Source of the DNA: DATGKD01 sp035294855 | GTDB lineage: Bacteria; Actinomycetota; Acidimicrobiia; Acidimicrobiales; UBA8190 | Assembly: GCA_035294855.1 (NCBI GenBank) | Contig: DATGKD010000205.1 | Span: 1-5,739, forward strand | Direction of reading: 5' to 3' | DNA: 5,739 bases | Shown here: piece by piece, positions 1 through 5,739 of the stretch | Layout of the letters: every line of letters starts with the position of its first letter | How positions within the stretch are numbered: position 1 is the stretch's first letter | Made by a program: the position numbers and the translations under genes | Notes under the pieces: generated by a model | Database searches by the model: none | Seen by the model: only the letters and a program-made list of their open reading frames with translations | What the model was told of the DNA's origin: nothing

Positions 1-411
1 GACGGGCATCGGGACTTCGCGGCGCCGGTACTGGCCGACGAGCCACCCGCTGGCCGGCGCGGTGCCACCCGGCACGAGATTGGTGAGGCCGGTCGCGGCC
101 ACCGCCAGGCTCAGCATGGACCGCCGCGTGAGACGGGCGCCCCCCGCGAGGAGGAGCCGGCGCTGGACCAGCGCGTAGCAGAAGAACGACGTGGCTTCCG
201 CTCCGATCGCCGCGATCAGCCAGGGAAGCTGGCCCCATCGCAGATGCGAAAAGGCGCGCACGATGTCGCCCTCGGCGGACCTGAGCCGCACGACCACGAA
301 CAGCAGGGCACCCACGGCGGCTGCCGCGACAAGGACGCGCACGAGCGCGCCTCGCCGGCCCGAGGATCGTGTCGACGCTGGTGTGCTGTCGGTGTCGGTC
401 TGGGTGCTCAC
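1..411 (-). CDS. LPG-synthase TM / UPF0104-family membrane protein, N-terminal part
   Basis: The minus strand is open from a GTG at 411-409 to the left edge, giving 137 residues of a gene whose 3' part lies outside the window. The protein starts with a polar Ser/Thr-rich tail (residues 1-21). Three hydrophobic segments follow, at about 22-41, 62-82 and 98-114, then the motif VPGGTAPASGW at 113-123. A membrane helix ending in a PGG-type motif and followed by a Gly-rich turn is typical of the lysylphosphatidylglycerol synthase transmembrane family (PF03706/UPF0104), whose members include the MprF flippase domain and AglD-like proteins. The family is usually about 300-350 residues with 7-9 helices, so under half is present. 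GTG 411 is the only start between the upstream in-frame stop (510-508) and the first helix. No clear Shine-Dalgarno precedes it. It is divergent from the catabolic operon and probably unrelated to it. The lipid or polyprenyl substrate cannot be inferred. Confidence 0.8.
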   Translation of the reverse strand, partial: MSTQTDTDSTPASTRSSGRRGALVRVLVAAAAVGALLFVVVRLRSAEGDIVRAFSHLRWGQLPWLIAAIGAEATSFFCYALVQRRLLLAGGARLTRRSMLSLAVAATGLTNLVPGGTAPASGWLVGQYRRREVPMPV

Positions 412-758
412 GTCGAAGCAGAAGCGGCGGGGAGCGATCGCCCCCGTGGCCCGTCTGTATCTCCATACCCGGCGCGGGGGCGTCGAGCACCGGGACCGCG
501 CCGTCGGTCAGGACGTGGCCCCAGGCCCAAGCCCTACGGACCATGGCGAGCCGGCTGTCGCCGTCCACGGCTCAGACCCATCCATCGAGACAATGCGGTG
601 GGCCATGCACGATGCCGGGGTGCAGTCGAGGTGCTCGCCGCGCAGGAGCACCCGACCTCGCCCGGGTGGACCTCTCCCCCTCCCCGGCGACGGGGACCGC
701 GAACCCGTGAACCGAATGTCTCGTCATGAAGGACGGACGCCGTGCCCGGCCCGGCTCG
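412..758. other. Divergent intergenic region without a recognisable gene
   Basis: About 350 bases separate the membrane-protein start from the operon promoter. Open frames cross it on both strands, but their products are Arg/Pro/Ser-rich with no domain-like pattern, as expected of chance frames in GC-rich DNA. A small perfect inverted repeat (TCCCC/GGGGA, 681-685 and 692-696, six-base loop) is the only local structure I noticed; it lacks a T-tract and is not called a terminator. I found no tRNA or riboswitch. Confidence 0.5.
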
Positions 759-796
759 TTGTCTGACGCCGACGTCAGCCAAGTACGATTGGCCCG
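759..796 (+). promoter_or_regulatory. Candidate leaderless promoter with embedded palindrome for the operon
   Basis: TACGAT at 784-789 fits the actinobacterial -10 consensus TANNNT. It ends six bases before the GTG at 796, the spacing expected if transcription starts on the start codon and gives a leaderless mRNA. TTGTCT at 759-764 is a possible -35, with a rather long 19-base spacer. Inside that spacer lies a perfect palindrome, CTGACG-CCGA-CGTCAG (763-778), well placed for a repressor that blocks RNA polymerase. No regulator gene is in the window. This is inferred from sequence pattern only. Confidence 0.45.
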
Positions 797-2667
797 TGCC
801 TGGACCTCAGCCCACGGCGCCCTCCTCTTCATCCCCGGGCCCGGCCGCGGGCACTGACGGCAGCGCGGGTTTCGACCCGGAGGCCGTCCACGCCAAGTAC
901 CTCGCCGAGCGGGACAAGCGGCTGGTGCCGGGGCGAGCGGACATCCGCGACCTGCGGACCGACGAACACTTCGCCCGCTTCCGCGACGACCCGTTCACAC
1001 CGGTCGTGGCGCGCGATCCCGTCGTCGACGAAGTGGACGTGGTCATCGTGGGCGGGGGAATCGCCGGCGTCCTGGCCGGCGCCCAGCTCCGCAAGGCCGG
1101 GCTCGAGCGGATCCGCGTCATCGACCAGGCGGGCGGCATCGGTGGAACCTGGTACTGGAACCGCTACCCGGGCGTGATGTGCGACATCGAGTCCTACAGC
1201 TACATCCCCATGCTGGAGGAGCTCGACTACATCCCCACCCGGCGGTACGCGTTCGGCGACGAGATCCGCGGCCACCTCGAGGCGATCGCCGACCGGTTCG
1301 ACCTCACTTCAGACGCCCTGTTCCACACCGGTGTGACCCGGGCGGAGTGGGACGAAGCCGCGGGGCGGTGGCGGATACGGACCGACCGTGGCGACGAGGT
1401 CACCTGCCGGTGGTACGTGCTGGCCGTGGGGATCCTGAACCTCATGAAGCTGCCCGTCATCCCGGGCATGGAGGAATTCGCCGGGCGTTCGTTCCACACG
1501 GCGCGCTGGGACTACGACTACACAGGGGGGGGACCAGACGAGCCGCTCACCGGATTGGCGGACAAGGTCGTCGCCCTCGTCGGCACCGGCGCGAGCGGCA
1601 TCCAATGCCTGCCGCCGCTGGCCCATGCCGCCAAACACGTCTACGTGTTCCAGCGCACGCCCTCGGCCGTCGGCGTGCGGGACAACCGGCCGACCGAACC
1701 CGACTTCGCCCACCGGCTCGAACCGGGCTGGCAGCGGGCGCGCATGGACAACTTTCAGTCGATCATCTTGGGCCGGCCCGTCGAAGTCGACGAGGTGGAC
1801 GACGGGTGGACTCACCATTGGGCGGCCGTCCACAACCCGCCGCGCGTGAAGGGTGCGACGGTGGAGGAGTTCATGCGGGCGGCCGAGGAACTCGACTACG
1901 GGATCATGGAGACCCACCGGCGTCGCGTCGAGGAGCTGGTGACGGATCCGGTCAAGGCCTCCATCTTGAAGCCCTACTACCGGTACCTGTGCAAGCGACC
2001 GTGCTTCCACGACGAATACCTGCTCGCGTTCAACGAGCCGAACGTCTCGCTGGTCGATTGCCCGGCGGGCTTCGACCGGATCACGAAGAAGGGCCCCGTG
2101 GTCGACGGGAAACAGTACGAGGTCGACTGCATCGTCTACGGAACCGGCTTCGAGCCCGAGCTCACGCCGCTGTACCGGCGCGTCGGCCACGAGATCGTAG
2201 GGCGTGGCGGTGTCACCCTGGCCGCAAAGTGGGCCGACGGGGCTGCCAGCTTGTTCGGGATGATGAGCCGTGGATTTCCGAACATGTTCGTGATGCCGGC
2301 CCCGGGGCAGCAGGCCGTGGTCACGGTCAACTACACCCAACTTGCCGTGCTCGGAGCCCAGTTCGTGGGCACCGCCGTGGCCCTTTTCGAGCAGCGGGAG
2401 GTCGACGTGTTCGACGTGAGCGCCGAAGCCGAAGCCGCTTGGACGCAGAAGGTCGTCGACTCCTTCGTCGACGGCAGCGCCGTCATGTCCGCGTGCACGC
2501 CCTCGCGCCTCAACAACGAGGGCCATCCGGAGTTGATGAACCCCCGCAACGGCAACTACGGGCGGGGCATGGGCGACTGGTTCGGCTACCGCGAGCGCCT
2601 CGAACACTGGCTCGAGGACGGCCGGTTCGACGGCCTGGAGATCGAGGTCCGGTCGACAGCGTCGTGA
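796..2667 (+). CDS. Baeyer-Villiger-type FAD/NADPH monooxygenase
   Basis: This 623-residue cytoplasmic flavoprotein belongs to the class B monooxygenases, which use NADPH and O2 to turn ketones into esters or lactones. Visible motifs in order: FAD Rossmann motif GGGIAG (86-91); GGIGGTWYWNRYPG (113-126), then CDIESYSY, characteristic of Baeyer-Villiger enzymes; the fingerprint FxGxxxHTxxWD (228-239, with H234); the NADPH Rossmann motif GTGASG (263-268); and DCIVYGTGFEP (444-454), the usual ATG-type motif with Tyr-Gly in place of Ala-Thr. About 80 residues precede the first Rossmann fold, so it resembles the longer members (cyclopentadecanone or 4-hydroxyacetophenone monooxygenase types) more than the roughly 540-residue cyclohexanone and phenylacetone enzymes. 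The start is uncertain. GTG 796 is chosen because of the leaderless promoter; GTG 742, with AAGGA at 729-733, would add 18 unremarkable residues. A G8 run at 1525-1532 leaves the frame intact. It is the first gene of a coupled operon. A simple hydroxylating flavin monooxygenase is less likely given the fingerprint. Confidence 0.9.
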   Translation: MPGPQPTAPSSSSPGPAAGTDGSAGFDPEAVHAKYLAERDKRLVPGRADIRDLRTDEHFARFRDDPFTPVVARDPVVDEVDVVIVGGGIAGVLAGAQLRKAGLERIRVIDQAGGIGGTWYWNRYPGVMCDIESYSYIPMLEELDYIPTRRYAFGDEIRGHLEAIADRFDLTSDALFHTGVTRAEWDEAAGRWRIRTDRGDEVTCRWYVLAVGILNLMKLPVIPGMEEFAGRSFHTARWDYDYTGGGPDEPLTGLADKVVALVGTGASGIQCLPPLAHAAKHVYVFQRTPSAVGVRDNRPTEPDFAHRLEPGWQRARMDNFQSIILGRPVEVDEVDDGWTHHWAAVHNPPRVKGATVEEFMRAAEELDYGIMETHRRRVEELVTDPVKASILKPYYRYLCKRPCFHDEYLLAFNEPNVSLVDCPAGFDRITKKGPVVDGKQYEVDCIVYGTGFEPELTPLYRRVGHEIVGRGGVTLAAKWADGAASLFGMMSRGFPNMFVMPAPGQQAVVTVNYTQLAVLGAQFVGTAVALFEQREVDVFDVSAEAEAAWTQKVVDSFVDGSAVMSACTPSRLNNEGHPELMNPRNGNYGRGMGDWFGYRERLEHWLEDGRFDGLEIEVRSTAS

Positions 2668-4322
2668 GCGCGCGTCAGCGGGTCGCCGTCGTGACCGGCG
2701 GCGGGGGCGGGATCGGGGCAGCCATCGCCGAGGAGCTCGGCCGAAGCGGCTGGTACGTCGTCACGCTCGACCCGCTCGTGACGCTCGACGGCGCCGAGCG
2801 CCTCCCCGAACCGCACGAGACGACCGCGGGGCGCATCGTCGCCGCCGGAGGCACGGCCCAGGCGTCGTCGGCGTCGGTGACCGACGGCGAGGCCGTGACC
2901 GCTCTGTTCCGTCAGCTGGTCGAGGAGCGCGGGGGCATCGACGCGGTCGTGAACGTCGCCGGCATCACCCGCCAGACGGGCTTCGCCCACGGTTCCGAGG
3001 AGGACTGGCGTGCCGTGCTCGACGTGCACCTCGGGGGCTACCTCAACGTCCTCGCCGCCGCACTCCCCCTCATGGCGGCGGCCGGCCACGGCCGGGTCCT
3101 CGGGGTCACCTCGGGTTCGGGGTGGCGGGCCGCCGATGCCGGTGCTTACAGCTGCGCCAAGCGCGCCGTGGCCTCGCTCACCTGGCAACTGGGCCGGGCA
3201 AGCCCACCGGGCGTCACCGTCAACGCCATTTCTCCCATCGCCGCCACCCGCATGGTCGCCGCCGCCCAGGAGCGCGCCCGTCAGATGGCCAGGTCCGGCG
3301 GCGGCGGTGGGCTGTCGCTGTTCAAGTCGATGCCCGGTCCCGAGGACCTCGGGCCCCTCGGCCGCCACCTCGTCGGCGAGGAGTTCGGCTGGTGCAACGG
3401 TCGAGTGCTGTTCGCCGGTGGCTCGGAGGTCGCGTTGATCGACGAACCTCGGCTCCTCGAGGTGGTGCGCAGCGACGGTGGCGCCCCGATCGCGAGCGTG
3501 CTGGAGACCGTCGCCCCTCGCGCCTTCGCCACCGCCGAGGCAAGCCAGGCGAGCGGCGGCGGCGGCAACCCGCGGTTCGGGGCGATCTTCACCGATCCTC
3601 CCGGCGAGCTCGCTTCGGGCAGCGTGCGCACCTGTGCCGTCGTCACCGACCGCCCGCGTTTGGGGACCGCAGTGATCGAGGCGCTCGAAGCCCGCTCCGT
3701 CACGTGCCGCCGCGCCGGACCGGCGCGCGGTTTCGGGGGTGCCACCGCCGCGCTCAAGGCGGTGGCTGAAGAGTTGGGCCCCGTCGACGCCGTCGTCGTC
3801 GCGCTCGCCTGTCGACAATCGACAGTCGACGCGAGCGGGGCGTGGGAGCGGACCCTCGGCGAGCACGCCGGGATCGTCGACGACATCCACACCGACGCCG
3901 GATGGTGCCGGGCGGTCGCCGACTACGCCGCTGAGCGGGGTGGACCGGTGCGCGTGGTCACCGTCGCCGACGCCGTGACCGCCGGGGGCCGCAGTCGTGC
4001 TCAGGCGGCGGCGCAACTGGCGCGTGTCGGCGGGGCCACGACCGACGGGCGCGTGGCTGCCTTCGCCGTGAGCATGGAGACGACCGAGGACGCGGCGAGC
4101 GATCCCGTCGGTGAGCTCGTCGCCCACCTGGTCGCCCACCCGGATGCGGCCGGGCTCGCCGGCGCGGAACTCGCCACCGGCGGCAGCTGGCTCGGGCTCC
4201 GCAGCCACCCCCGGCCTCTGGGCACCCTGACCTACGGCGGCCCGGCGTTGCCTGCATGGTTCGACGACACCCTGCAGGAGATTGCCGGCGGCATCAGTGA
4301 CGCGCCCCGCGAGGAGGCGTGA
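2664..4322 (+). CDS. Two-domain short-chain dehydrogenase: active SDR fused to degenerate SDR-like domain
   Basis: This 552-residue protein is about twice the usual SDR length. The N-terminal domain (about 1-265) is a classical NAD(P)-dependent dehydrogenase: TGGGGGIG (11-18) binds the cofactor, NVAG is at 97-100, Thr149/Ser150 are catalytic-Ser candidates, and YSCAK (Tyr162, Lys166) is the active site. His122 occupies the usual tetrad Asn position (DVHLGGYL), as in HSD17B4-type enzymes. The ending GRVLFAGGSEVALIDEP also recalls that group. After a Gly/Ala/Ser linker (about 285-303), residues 320-510 repeat an SDR-like order: a beta strand AVVTDRPRLG without the Gly motif, VDAVVVALA in place of the NNAG strand, and VVTVADAVTAGGRSRAQAAAQ where Ser and YxxxK would be. 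The catalytic Tyr and Lys are missing there. The GTG start overlaps the upstream stop by four bases (GTGA) and has no good Shine-Dalgarno, so coupled re-initiation is likely. The inferred job is oxidation of a secondary alcohol to the ketone used by the monooxygenase; the opposite direction is possible. Confidence 0.92.
   Translation: MSARQRVAVVTGGGGGIGAAIAEELGRSGWYVVTLDPLVTLDGAERLPEPHETTAGRIVAAGGTAQASSASVTDGEAVTALFRQLVEERGGIDAVVNVAGITRQTGFAHGSEEDWRAVLDVHLGGYLNVLAAALPLMAAAGHGRVLGVTSGSGWRAADAGAYSCAKRAVASLTWQLGRASPPGVTVNAISPIAATRMVAAAQERARQMARSGGGGGLSLFKSMPGPEDLGPLGRHLVGEEFGWCNGRVLFAGGSEVALIDEPRLLEVVRSDGGAPIASVLETVAPRAFATAEASQASGGGGNPRFGAIFTDPPGELASGSVRTCAVVTDRPRLGTAVIEALEARSVTCRRAGPARGFGGATAALKAVAEELGPVDAVVVALACRQSTVDASGAWERTLGEHAGIVDDIHTDAGWCRAVADYAAERGGPVRVVTVADAVTAGGRSRAQAAAQLARVGGATTDGRVAAFAVSMETTEDAASDPVGELVAHLVAHPDAAGLAGAELATGGSWLGLRSHPRPLGTLTYGGPALPAWFDDTLQEIAGGISDAPREEA
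4311..4317 (+). promoter_or_regulatory. Ribosome binding site for the amidohydrolase gene
   Basis: GAGGAGG lies at the very end of the dehydrogenase gene, four bases before ATG 4322 and only one base before the overlapping GTG 4319. The spacing therefore favours the ATG as the real start. Confidence 0.65.
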
Positions 4323-5191
4323 TGCCCGACCGCCCGGCGCGCGTCGTCGACGCCCACGTTCATCTGTGGGACCCGGCGAGGACCGAGTGGTATCCGTACC
4401 TTGCTCGTCCGCCGGACCACGGCGCCGGGGACCCGGCGAGGATGTTCCGCGGCTTCGACGTCGAGACCTATCGCGCCGAGGCGGCGGCTTGGAACGTTGA
4501 GAGAATCGTCAACGTCGCGGCGGCCACGGGGCGCCACTCGGTCGACGAGACCGTCGAGCTCGACGCGCGCGCTGACGCCGACGGCGGTCCGGACGGCATC
4601 ATCGGAGGACTGCCACCGACCGACACGGTTGCCGAGGCGATCGAGCTGATCGATCATCAGATGACCGCACCGCGCTTTCGCGGCGTCCGCCCGATGGGCC
4701 CGCTCGATCGACCCGTCCCCGACGTCGCCGTGCTCCGAGCGCTCCGAGAGCGTGGGCTCGTCTTCGAGCTGATGGCCCACCCCGATCAGCTCGAGTCCGC
4801 CGCAGCCGCGCTCGAGGTCGTCGAGGGGTTGCGCGTCGTCGTCGAGCACACCGGGTGGCCCCGATCGAACACCGATGAGGAGCGCGCCCTATGGCGAGCG
4901 GGCATCGACGCCTTGGCCCGGATCGGCGACGACGTCGTCTGCAAGTTGTCGGGGCTGGCGATGCCCCTGCAGACCATGCGCCCCGAAGCGTTCGCCCCAT
5001 GGCTCGAGTACGCCATCGAAGCCTTCGGCGTGGACCGCTGCCTCTTCGCGAGCAACTTCCCTGTCGATGCCGTGCACGGGTCGTTCGACGACCTCTACAC
5101 GACGTTCGATGTCGTCACGACCGGTCTCGACGACGTGTCGCGCGTCAAGCTCTTCGCCGACAACGCCCGACGCGTCTACCGCCTGACGTGA
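4322..5191 (+). CDS. Amidohydrolase-2 (COG3618) family TIM-barrel hydrolase, possible lactonase
   Basis: The 289-residue protein is full length for the amidohydrolase-2 family (PF04909), whose COG3618 branch includes 2-pyrone-4,6-dicarboxylate lactonase (LigI) and sugar lactonases. Visible landmarks: DAHVHLWDP with His12 and His14 (strand 1 metal-type HxH); FRGVRPMG (119-126); FELMAHP with His153; VVEHTGWP with His176; KLSGLAM (208-214); and ASNFPVD (243-249) at strand 8. Many relatives have SDWPV there; this one has Asn245 at the expected Asp, a variant I recall in other COG3618 members, so the enzyme need not be inactive. The C-terminus (FADNARRVYRL) is typical, so the gene is complete. The start is ATG 4322, sharing one base with the upstream stop and preceded by GAGGAGG; GTG 4319 would add one residue. 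No signal peptide is seen, so it is cytoplasmic. In this operon the simplest role is hydrolysis of the lactone or ester made by the monooxygenase. Amide hydrolysis or decarboxylation is also possible for this superfamily. Confidence 0.9.
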   Translation: MPDRPARVVDAHVHLWDPARTEWYPYLARPPDHGAGDPARMFRGFDVETYRAEAAAWNVERIVNVAAATGRHSVDETVELDARADADGGPDGIIGGLPPTDTVAEAIELIDHQMTAPRFRGVRPMGPLDRPVPDVAVLRALRERGLVFELMAHPDQLESAAAALEVVEGLRVVVEHTGWPRSNTDEERALWRAGIDALARIGDDVVCKLSGLAMPLQTMRPEAFAPWLEYAIEAFGVDRCLFASNFPVDAVHGSFDDLYTTFDVVTTGLDDVSRVKLFADNARRVYRLT

Positions 5192-5319
5192 TGGACGGCG
5201 ATTGCCTTGCCAGCACGACGCCGAGCGGCGCGCCACAGTGTCGGCGGCAACGCCCTTTGGTAACACCGAACCGCTGAACGAACGGGCCTGCTGGGCGCTC
5301 TTCGGTCGTCGGGCGGGCG
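5192..5319. other. Short spacer after the operon, no gene and no clear terminator
   Basis: No convincing open frame and no stem followed by a T-tract was found between the operon and the transposase stub, so where operon transcription ends is not visible. Confidence 0.4.
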
Positions 5320-5514
5320 TCAGCCCAACCGGGACCACAAATTGTCGCCGCACCGTGGTCCATCCTCACGGTGGTCATAGGGCTGCATCCAGCGACAGAT
5401 GCTCTGGCGGGACACCCCGAAGGCGGTCGCCATTTCCCCCACGCTGAGGCCGTCTCGAACGACGGCCAGCACCGCTTCGTAACGCTGTTCCATCTTGCTC
5501 AGCTCCACGAGCAC
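5320..5514 (-). pseudogene. IS481-type transposase, N-terminal remnant
   Basis: The 64-residue minus-strand frame starts with (V/M)LVELSKMEQRYEAVLAV. A helix-turn-helix follows at about residues 23-44 (GLSVGEMATAFGVSRQSICRWMQ), the N-terminal DNA-binding module of IS481-family transposases. After Tyr46 (about position 5376) the sequence stops resembling the family: the expected Gly-rich linker with a DRSHRP-like motif is absent, the frame ends 18 residues later, and the rest of the roughly 300-400-residue protein, including the DDE catalytic core, is missing. The element is therefore truncated and dead. The GTG 5514 start is supported by a perfect AGGAGGT six bases upstream. The 5' leader still carries repeat sequences that may be the element's end. 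It lies convergent to the operon and suggests past rearrangement just downstream of it. Confidence 0.7.
5332..5361. repeat. Inverted repeat at the broken end of the transposase stub
   Basis: GGACCAC (5332-5338) and GTGGTCC (5355-5361) are perfect 7-base arms with a 16-base loop. ACCGTG (5352-5357) and CACGGT (5367-5372) form a competing 6-base pair. There is no T-tract, so this is not called a terminator. It sits where family similarity ends and may belong to the sequence that joined there. Confidence 0.4.
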
Positions 5515-5520
5515 TCGGCC

Positions 5521-5527
5521 ACCTCCT
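5521..5527 (-). promoter_or_regulatory. Ribosome binding site of the transposase stub
   Basis: Read on the minus strand this is AGGAGGT, six bases before GTG 5514. It decides the start of the remnant and shows its translation initiation region is still intact. Confidence 0.65.
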
Positions 5528-5545
5528 CCGCTCCTGGCAGAGCCG

Positions 5546-5631
5546 AGGGGTCAACCGGACTGTGTAAAGCGTCAGGCGGAACTGTGTGAAGGGTCACCCG
5601 GAACCAAAAGGGAAAGGGTCACCCGGAACCA
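5546..5631. repeat. Four tandem direct repeats upstream of the transposase stub
   Basis: Four copies of a core like GGGTCACCCGGAACC start at about 5548, 5569, 5591 and 5616 (spacing 21, 22 and 25). The last two share an identical 18-base stretch, AAGGGTCACCCGGAACCA (5589-5606 and 5614-5631). The first two are diverged (GGGTCAACCGGACT and GCGTCAGGCGGAACT), each followed by GTGT. They lie just upstream of the transposase start, where the end of the element and its transposase-binding sites would be. CACACACA directly after the last copy may mark the tip, which would read TGTGTGTGG on the minus strand. Confidence 0.6.
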
Positions 5632-5656
5632 CACACAGGCTCGTGGGGGCTGTTCG

Positions 5657-5700
5657 GTAACGGTTGATCTGTTCCCGATCAGTAACGGCTGACCTGTTAC
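5657..5700. repeat. Second direct-repeat pair with 25-base period
   Basis: Two 19-base copies of consensus GTAACGGYTGAYCTGTTMC lie at 5657-5675 and 5682-5700, differing at three positions and exactly 25 bases apart. An inverted pair TGATC/GATCA (5665-5669 and 5677-5681) spans them, and GGCTGT (5648-5653) / ACAGCC (5699-5704) brackets the block. The motif differs from the repeats at 5546-5631. It may be the end of another insertion element whose body lies beyond the right edge. No gene is seen in 5632-5739. Confidence 0.5.
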
Positions 5701-5739
5701 AGCCTCAGGGTCATTTTCTAGTCCTTTTGGGCTGTCGTT

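Noticed and set aside
191..766. Plus-strand open frames in the left region (191, 161 and 113 codons)
   Set aside because: They overlap the membrane-protein gene on the other strand, have low-complexity Arg/Pro/Ala composition and show no family resemblance.
726..857. 43-codon plus-strand frame starting ATG AAG GAC at 726
   Set aside because: It overlaps the monooxygenase start in another frame, has no upstream Shine-Dalgarno that I can see and no recognisable motif. A regulatory leader peptide cannot be excluded but is not supported.
1179..2663. Long plus-strand open frame running through the monooxygenage gene into the dehydrogenase frame
   Set aside because: It is the in-frame upstream extension of the dehydrogenase in a GC-rich region. 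Its product is Arg/Pro/Gly-rich and without domains until residue 1 of the dehydrogenase at 2664, while the monooxygenase frame over the same bases has clear motifs.
1309..4208. Long minus-strand open frames (432 and 540 codons) opposite the operon
   Set aside because: These are antisense shadows expected from strong GC third-position bias. They show no recognisable domains and lie opposite well-supported genes.
5192..5280. Search for an intrinsic terminator after the hydrolase gene
   Set aside because: Only short imperfect stems without a following T-tract were found.
5323..5340. Stretch resembling the 5546-5631 repeat (CCCAACCGGGACCACAAA), possibly the other end of the IS element
   Set aside because: It is in the same orientation as the upstream repeats rather than inverted, and it aligns only with gaps, so it does not fit a terminal inverted repeat.

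Overview
The window is very GC-rich, with third codon positions almost all G or C, frequent GTG starts and a candidate leaderless promoter. Together with the protein families present, this points to an actinobacterium (Mycobacteriales- or Acidimicrobiia-like). The genus cannot be fixed from the sequence alone.

Layout. (1) 1-411, minus strand: the first 137 codons of a polytopic membrane protein of the lysylphosphatidylglycerol-synthase transmembrane / UPF0104 family, cut by the left edge. (2) 412-758: a divergent intergenic stretch with no convincing gene. (3) 759-796: a candidate promoter with a 16-bp palindrome between its -35 and -10 elements. (4) 796-5191, plus strand: three tightly coupled genes. 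They encode a Baeyer-Villiger-type flavin monooxygenase, a 552-residue protein with an active short-chain dehydrogenase domain followed by a second, degenerate dehydrogenase-like domain, and an amidohydrolase-2 (COG3618) hydrolase. The gene junctions overlap by 4 bases and by 1 base, so the three are almost certainly one translationally coupled operon. (5) 5192-5739: mobile-element debris. It holds the N-terminal stub of an IS481-type transposase on the minus strand and two sets of direct repeats spaced about 21-25 bp, which look like transposase-binding or terminal sequences.

The three operon genes suggest a short catabolic route: the dehydrogenase oxidises a secondary alcohol to a ketone, the monooxygenase inserts oxygen to give an ester or lactone, and the hydrolase opens that product. 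This is the logic of the cyclohexanol pathway, but built with a different hydrolase family and a two-domain dehydrogenase. The substrate is not visible in the sequence. The enzyme classes are well supported; the pathway is inference.
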